A DNA stretch of 11,136 bases, taken from contig JAKSDN010000665.1 in NCBI GenBank assembly GCA_022360075.1, positions 1 to 11,136 on the forward strand, written 5' to 3'. A program made the position numbers and the translations under genes. Positions 7,569-11,136 of this stretch are shown here, in pieces (positions within the stretch are counted from its first letter, which is position 1; each line of letters begins with the position of its first letter). Under the pieces are notes generated by a model. The model made no database searches, had not been told where the DNA came from, and saw only the letters and a list, made by a program, of their open reading frames with translations. This DNA is from Kiloniellales bacterium. Lineage in GTDB: Bacteria; Pseudomonadota; Alphaproteobacteria; Kiloniellales; JAKSDN01.

Positions 7569-7596
7569 GAAATCGACTGCGAAGTCATTTTCTTGA
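7565..7596. repeat. 32-nt inverted repeat between the two FNR-type boxes
   Basis: The left arm TCAAGAAA-N2-GACT is mirrored after 4 nt by AGTC-N2-TTTCTTGA: 12 paired positions per arm, an internal 2-nt mismatch and a 4-nt centre. Its ends are the TCAA half of box 1 and the TTGA half of box 2, so the two boxes are arranged symmetrically about the dyad, with centres 38 bp apart. It could be an operator for a second dimeric regulator, a looping arrangement of two FNR-type dimers, or a hairpin. A terminator is unlikely, since no gene ends here. Confidence 0.6.
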
Positions 7597-7641
7597 CTCA
7601 ACTCAATTTCTTGCCGTCGATGATGAGCTAGCCTCAATGCC
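7593..7641 (+). promoter_or_regulatory. FNR/FixK-type box with -10 element upstream of the usp operon
   Basis: TTGA-CTCAAC-TCAA occupies 7593-7606. TAGCCT at 7629-7634 keeps the TAnnnT core of a -10 element. The implied start at 7641 puts the box centre at -41.5. The upstream box at 7555-7568 would then sit at -79.5. The -10 is weak, so this is the least certain of the three promoters. It would drive usp, the Na+/Pi transporter and possibly the genes up to ppk1. Confidence 0.45.
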
Positions 7642-7801
7642 TTCAGCCTTTTTCGACCTAGACCGTCGCTTGCCTGCACGGATCGCGAGTCGGGCTTGAA
7701 ACCGCTGACGCCCGCACTCGCGTCTTTCGAAGCAACCTCGCGTCAGGCCAACGGTCACGGCGGAGAGGCACGGAAGCGGTTCCCGGAAGAAGGGGCTTCA
7801 A

Positions 7802-8305
7802 GTGACTGAGAGGGAGGCAAACGCGGATCGGAGTCGAGCCGGAGAACGCGGCCCGATCCTTGTCGCGGTGGATTTTACGCCAGACTCCGAAGCCGCTCTG
7901 TACTGGGCCTGCGAGTTTGCTGAATGCGTTGGCGCAGCGGTCAAGGTCTTGCACGTCGTTCACGACCCTGAGGATGCGCCGGGCTCCTACAGACTGAAAG
8001 ACCACGACGCGCTTCGTCCGTTAGACGACGTCGCCGGCGAGATGATGGCCGAATTTCTCGAGAAGGCGAAGCGCGGGGAGCCCGATCTTCGCGCTATCAG
8101 CGTTGCGGAGCCGGTAATTGTCAAAGGCATACCGGCCTCCCGGATTCTGGAGGTAGCGGAACGGGAACGGGCCCGAATGATTGTGATGGGCAGTCGCGGG
8201 CGAACCGGGCTGCCGCACCTACTGTTGGGATCAAAGGCCGAGCGGGTTGTGCAGTTGTCGGCAATCCCCGTCACGATCGTGAAGGCTAAGGCAAAAGATG
8301 ACTGA
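7802..8305 (+). CDS. Universal stress protein, UspA family, ATP-binding type
   Basis: The single-domain Usp has 167 residues. The first strand GPILVAVDFTPDSEAAL (17-33) carries the adenine-side Asp, and the nucleotide loop G130-x2-G133-x9-G143-S144 (GSRGRTG...GS) matches the ATP-binding subclass, followed by the last strand IPVTIVKA. Such proteins help cells survive stasis, low oxygen or respiratory arrest, mostly by unknown mechanisms. The start is GTG at 7802, with GAAGGGG about 6 nt upstream; no other start precedes the conserved first strand. The TGA overlaps the start of the transporter gene by 8 nt (ATGACTGA), so the pair is probably translationally coupled. Usp genes are commonly controlled by FNR-type regulators, which fits the box at 7593-7606. 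Confidence 0.93.
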   Translation: MTEREANADRSRAGERGPILVAVDFTPDSEAALYWACEFAECVGAAVKVLHVVHDPEDAPGSYRLKDHDALRPLDDVAGEMMAEFLEKAKRGEPDLRAISVAEPVIVKGIPASRILEVAERERARMIVMGSRGRTGLPHLLLGSKAERVVQLSAIPVTIVKAKAKDD

Positions 8306-10202
8306 GGATAGCAATCACTTTTCACGCCGCCGTCTCGAATCCTCACCCAGTTTGCCAGAGCAGGGCGGCTGCTTGTGCGATCATCCATGGAAGACGACTG
8401 GTCTCGGCGCTGGGGTCTTGTCGAACCCCGGCCGTCTTGCCTTGGCCCTGGTGCTCGGTATCGCTTTGTGGCTGGCCGCCCGACCGGTGCTCGCTGCCGT
8501 CGAGGAGGGCGGCGACATCGACTGGTGGGGCATGGCGATGCAACTCTTTGGGGGCCTCGCCGTGTTCCTGTTTGGCATGGAGCAAATGGCCGAGGCGCTG
8601 AAGAGAGTCGCCGGGCATCGCATGAAGGCGATCCTGGGGAAACTCACCACAAGCCGGATCATGGGCTTGCTGACCGGCGCCTTCGTAACCGCGATCATCC
8701 AGTCCTCTTCCGTGACGACGGTCATGCTTGTCGGTTTCGTGACCGCGGGATTGATGTCCTTGTCCCAGGCAATCGGCGTCATTCTCGGAGCCGACATCGG
8801 CACCACGGTGACCGCTCAGATCGTAGCCTTCAAAGTCACGCGTTATGCGCTCCTACTGGTCGCCGTCGGCTTCCTCCTGATCTTCACCGGCAAAGCCGAA
8901 TCAACCAAGCACTACGGCGCCTTGATCATGGGTCTGGGGCTGATCTTCTTCGGCATGGGGATCATGAGCGCCGGCATGAAACCACTCAGGTCGTACGAAC
9001 CCTTTATCCACTTGATGCAGAACGTCTCCAATCCGGCCATCGGCATTCTGATCGCCACGGTCTTCACGGCGCTCGTTCAGTCTTCTTCTGCAACCATGGG
9101 TGTGGTCATCGCCTTGGCCTCACAGGGACTGATTAGCCTTGAGGGCGGAATCGCCTTGGCCCTCGGCGCGAACATCGGGACCTGTGCGACCGCTGGCCTG
9201 GCAGCCCTTGGCAAGCCACGCGAGGCCGTCCGCGTCGCGGTCGCCCACGTCATGTTCAAGATAGTTGGGGTCCTGCTGATCGTATGGTTCATTCCGCCCT
9301 TTGCCGATCTCATTCGATCAATCTCCCCAACATCGGATAGCCTCACCGGATTCGACAAGCTGGCAGCCGAGACCCCCCGCCAAGTGGCGAATGCCCATAC
9401 GGTGTTCAATGTGGGAATCGCGCTTCTGTTCCTGCCGATGGCCCCCCTATTCGCCCGGTTTTGCGAGTGGGTGGTGCCCGACCGTCCCATCGTCGAGCCT
9501 GCGGTCATCCAGCCAAAGTATCTCGATGCGGAGCTGCTTTCGACGCCGGCGCTGGCTCTAGATCGGGCAAGGCGGGAGATCGGCAGGCTTGGCGAACTCG
9601 TCGAAGCGATGCTTAAGGCGAGCGTGCCCACCGTTGTTTCCGGCAACAAGGAGCAACTTCAGACGCTGGCCGAGATGGATGCCGACATCGATGTCCTGCA
9701 TGGCCACATTGTGCGTTACCTCAGTCGCCTGAGCGGGCACGAGCTGTCGGCGGAGGAAGCCGACGAAGTCATGAACCTTCTGCTCGTGGCGAACAATCTC
9801 GAGGCCGCTGGCGACATCATGGAGACCAACCTGGTCACCATCGGCCGACGCCGGATCGACGAAGAGGTCGTCGTTAGCGCTCCGACTCGAACAGTCATCG
9901 AAAGGTATCAAGACGAGGTCGTCGAGGCGTTGAGAGCTGCCATCAAGGCGATCAGAGAGGAGGACCGGGAGGCCGCGCTCAAAGTGAAGGCCATGAAAAA
10001 GGGCATGGCTGAGCTGGCGGAGGAGACGGCGAAGCACGAGATCGATCGCCTCGTCACGAACGAGCCCAATCGGCTGCAGACCTTTACACGAGAAATGGAG
10101 ATCATCGAGAACCTGAGCCGGATCTACCGGCTGTGCCGCAAGATCGCAAAGGTACAGTGGCTCCAAGCGTCAGCGCCTGAGCTTCGCGAACCGGCCGAAT
10201 GA
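8298..10202 (+). CDS. Na+/phosphate cotransporter (PNaS/NptA family) with PhoU-like C-terminal domain
   Basis: The protein has 634 residues. Two inverted Na/Pi-cotransporter repeats each carry the QSSS substrate motif (135-138 and 261-264) and a GADIGTT/GANIGTC loop (164-170, 290-296). Hydrophobic segments span about 46-67 and 80-390. A helical PhoU-like domain (about 415-620) follows, with heptad-like charged helices, the YjbB-type architecture. Residues 1-45 are hydrophilic. Residues 46-67 look like a signal anchor or signal peptide with a possible VLA-AVEE cleavage site. The start is ATG 8298, inside the end of usp, with AAGG six bases upstream. It probably moves Pi across the inner membrane with Na+; YjbB-type proteins have been linked to Pi export when internal Pi rises. 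Direction here is open: import for PPK1 or export after polyP breakdown. Confidence 0.92.
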   Translation: MTEDSNHFSRRRLESSPSLPEQGGCLCDHPWKTTGLGAGVLSNPGRLALALVLGIALWLAARPVLAAVEEGGDIDWWGMAMQLFGGLAVFLFGMEQMAEALKRVAGHRMKAILGKLTTSRIMGLLTGAFVTAIIQSSSVTTVMLVGFVTAGLMSLSQAIGVILGADIGTTVTAQIVAFKVTRYALLLVAVGFLLIFTGKAESTKHYGALIMGLGLIFFGMGIMSAGMKPLRSYEPFIHLMQNVSNPAIGILIATVFTALVQSSSATMGVVIALASQGLISLEGGIALALGANIGTCATAGLAALGKPREAVRVAVAHVMFKIVGVLLIVWFIPPFADLIRSISPTSDSLTGFDKLAAETPRQVANAHTVFNVGIALLFLPMAPLFARFCEWVVPDRPIVEPAVIQPKYLDAELLSTPALALDRARREIGRLGELVEAMLKASVPTVVSGNKEQLQTLAEMDADIDVLHGHIVRYLSRLSGHELSAEEADEVMNLLLVANNLEAAGDIMETNLVTIGRRRIDEEVVVSAPTRTVIERYQDEVVEALRAAIKAIREEDREAALKVKAMKKGMAELAEETAKHEIDRLVTNEPNRLQTFTREMEIIENLSRIYRLCRKIAKVQWLQASAPELREPAE

Positions 10203-10321
10203 CTGGGGTCGTCGATCAGGTCGGGGCATTGGTTCGAGGCCGCAAGAAGATCGGGTGCACGCTGACAGCGTTCGGCACGGAGGACGTTAACCTCGATCAA
10301 CAGACACTAGCTGCCCGGTGA
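10199..10321 (+). CDS. Possible small protein, 40 residues, unrecognised
   Basis: An ATG at 10199 overlaps the transporter stop as ATGA. The frame stays open for 40 codons to TGA at 10319-10321, just before the AGGAGGG ribosome site of the next gene. The product is soluble-looking, with a basic stretch (RGRKKIGC) near residues 14-20. I recognise no family. There is no Shine-Dalgarno sequence, so it would depend on coupling to the transporter. The exact overlap upstream and the fit to the gap favour a real gene or translational relay. The short length and lack of recognisable homology argue against it. Confidence 0.3.
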   Translation: MTGVVDQVGALVRGRKKIGCTLTAFGTEDVNLDQQTLAAR

Positions 10322-10329
10322 GGAGGGTC

Positions 10330-10845
10330 ATGGAGCAGGTCATTCGTACGCTCGAAGACGTACATCGTGATCTGGCTGACGCGTTGCAGGCTTTACAGGG
10401 ACGGGGCCTGACGCTCGAGGCCAACGGCTGGTCGGGTTCAAGCGACCTGAGGCCAGCGCTCGGGCGGTTGTTGAACGGCCTCCTGAATGAGCGGTCCGAG
10501 GCGCTCGATCTGATCCTCGAGCGGATCTGCCAACGCAATGCGGCTGTGGCAGATACGGTTCGAGACCTGCGCGACGAACGGGCCGTGGTCGTCGACCTAT
10601 TGCGCCGGGGTGTCGCCCTGACCGACCGGCTCGGAGAGGATAGTCGCGCCGCATTCGAGGTCGGAGAAGAGCTCAGCCGCCTCACCCGGGAACTGGTTGA
10701 ATCTCTCTCCTGGCACTTGCAATGCGTCGAACAGCAAATCGTACCGATGGCGCTGCTGCTTCTGAGCGCGCGCGACTGGGCCGAAATCCACGCACGGCTG
10801 CACGTCTCGACATGTTCGAGCGCCGGCTCACCGACACAGAGGTGA
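10330..10845 (+). CDS. Hemerythrin-like (HHE fold) helical protein with most metal ligands missing
   Basis: The 171 residues are predicted mostly helical. The pattern matches hemerythrin HHE domains: a first helix with TLEDVHRDL (His12), a second reading SEALDLILERI where the family has HHPKEDLILERL, a third with LRDERAVVVDLL where an EH pair is usual, and a fourth with HLQCVEQQIVP (129-139) matching HxxxEExxLFP, followed by LSARDWAEI. Only His12 and His129 of the expected ligands remain, so a normal di-iron site is unlikely. Canonical relatives sense or bind O2, NO or iron. The ATG at 10330 is chosen for the AGGAGGG at 10321-10327; the in-frame GTG at 10318 has no such site. It sits between the phosphate transporter and ppk1 in one plus-strand unit. 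Confidence 0.6.
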   Translation: MEQVIRTLEDVHRDLADALQALQGRGLTLEANGWSGSSDLRPALGRLLNGLLNERSEALDLILERICQRNAAVADTVRDLRDERAVVVDLLRRGVALTDRLGEDSRAAFEVGEELSRLTRELVESLSWHLQCVEQQIVPMALLLLSARDWAEIHARLHVSTCSSAGSPTQR

Positions 10846-10893
10846 GACGCGCAGCGGGCGCAACCGCGCAACGAGAGCGCAAGCGAGGTGATC

Positions 10894-11136
10894 ATGACGA
10901 TCGAGACCGATGAGAGACGCGTCGGGCTGGACGAAGCCAGTCCTTGTACGCCAGCCCTTGCGCTAAAGCCCTCGCCGGCACCGGCGCCGCCGTGCAAGCC
11001 CAAGAAAAGCGATGTCTCAGCCTCTCAGGCTCAGGGCAAAGCCAGAGGTGAGTCGAAACGCAGTGCCGCGCCGCTCGTTCAGGTCAGTGAGACCACCGAT
11101 CTTCGCGCCAACGAGCTCTACCTGAATCGGGAGCTG
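10894..11136 (+). CDS. ppk1: Polyphosphate kinase 1 (PPK1), N-terminal fragment
   Basis: The ATG at 10894 has GAGG five bases upstream. The frame is open for 81 codons to the window edge, ending in ELYLNREL (74-81), the strongly conserved entry of the PPK1 N domain, which normally continues as SWLxFNxRVLEEA. PPK1 reversibly makes polyP from ATP by way of a phosphohistidine and sits at the inner membrane or on granules. E. coli PPK reaches this motif within about 10 residues. Here about 73 residues precede it, rich in Pro, Ala, Lys and Ser, with a PSPAPAPPCKPKK stretch (27-39), probably disordered. The catalytic histidines lie beyond the edge. The family call rests on one short motif plus the polyP context. 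Confidence 0.8.
   Translation, partial: MTIETDERRVGLDEASPCTPALALKPSPAPAPPCKPKKSDVSASQAQGKARGESKRSAAPLVQVSETTDLRANELYLNREL

Larger units (their letters stand above)
7284..7801. other. Divergent intergenic regulatory region (518 nt)
   Basis: This gap separates the minus-strand corC pair from the plus-strand usp operon. I see no convincing gene in it; a minus-strand open frame at 7317-7679 has no family resemblance and crosses the promoter elements. The region holds two FNR-type boxes (7555-7568 and 7593-7606), a 32-nt inverted repeat between and partly within them (7565-7596), and one predicted start in each direction. The predicted leaders are long, 237 nt for corC and 161 nt for usp. The A/T-rich core at about 7530-7615 stands out from the GC-rich surroundings. 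No clear intrinsic terminator or known riboswitch was recognised. Confidence 0.7.

Noticed and set aside
7317..7679. Minus-strand open frame of 120 codons in the divergent intergenic region
   Set aside because: There is no family resemblance, and it spans both FNR-type boxes and the dyad, so it is more likely regulatory DNA.
10287..10300. TTAA-N6-TCAA, a near-match to the FNR-type box before the hemerythrin-like gene
   Set aside because: One half site is mismatched, and the -41.5 geometry would put the transcription start after the ATG at 10330.
10287..11003. Long minus-strand open frame of 238 codons under the hemerythrin-like and ppk1 genes
   Set aside because: Its translation is Ser/Arg-rich with no family resemblance, a usual shadow in GC-rich DNA, and it conflicts with two better supported plus-strand genes.

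Overview
The window reads as GC-rich proteobacterial chromosome, most likely alphaproteobacterial. That placement is inferred from overall protein character and FNR/FixK-type operator motifs, not from a marker gene. Almost every gene belongs to inorganic phosphate or polyphosphate (polyP) biology. No mobile element, tRNA, rRNA or CRISPR array was seen.

Layout, left to right. The 3' end of pstB (+; phosphate ABC transporter ATPase) faces a three-gene minus-strand operon. In transcription order that operon is a CYTH-CHAD protein (4090 to 2480), a small ParA/MinD-type ATPase (2480 to 1839, start codon overlapping the CHAD stop as TGATG) and a two-domain PPK2-type polyP:AMP phosphotransferase, pap (1800 to 256). 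Upstream of it, also on the minus strand, are two tandem CorC/CNNM-type CBS-domain membrane proteins (7283 to 5661 and 5657 to 4368, 3 nt apart). A 518-nt divergent intergenic region (7284-7801) follows. On the plus strand come a universal stress protein (7802-8305), a Na+/Pi cotransporter with a PhoU-like tail (8298-10202, overlapping by 8 nt), a possible 40-residue ORF (10199-10321), a hemerythrin-like helical protein that has lost most metal ligands (10330-10845), and the first 81 codons of polyphosphate kinase ppk1, which runs off the right edge (10894-11136).

Working model. Pi enters by Pst and the Na+/Pi transporter, PPK1 makes polyP from ATP, and PAP spends polyP to phosphorylate AMP. 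The CHAD protein probably binds polyP granules, and the coupled ParA ATPase could position or partition them. The CorC proteins could balance the divalent cations that polyP binds. Three TTGA-N6-TCAA boxes (FNR/FixK/DNR type) each lie exactly 41.5 bp upstream of a predicted start with a TAnnnT -10 element, one in front of each transcription unit (CHAD operon, corC pair, usp operon). This suggests that one oxygen- or NO-responsive regulator controls the cluster. The most interesting candidate is the CHAD-ParA pair as a polyP-granule positioning system inside a possible low-oxygen polyP regulon.
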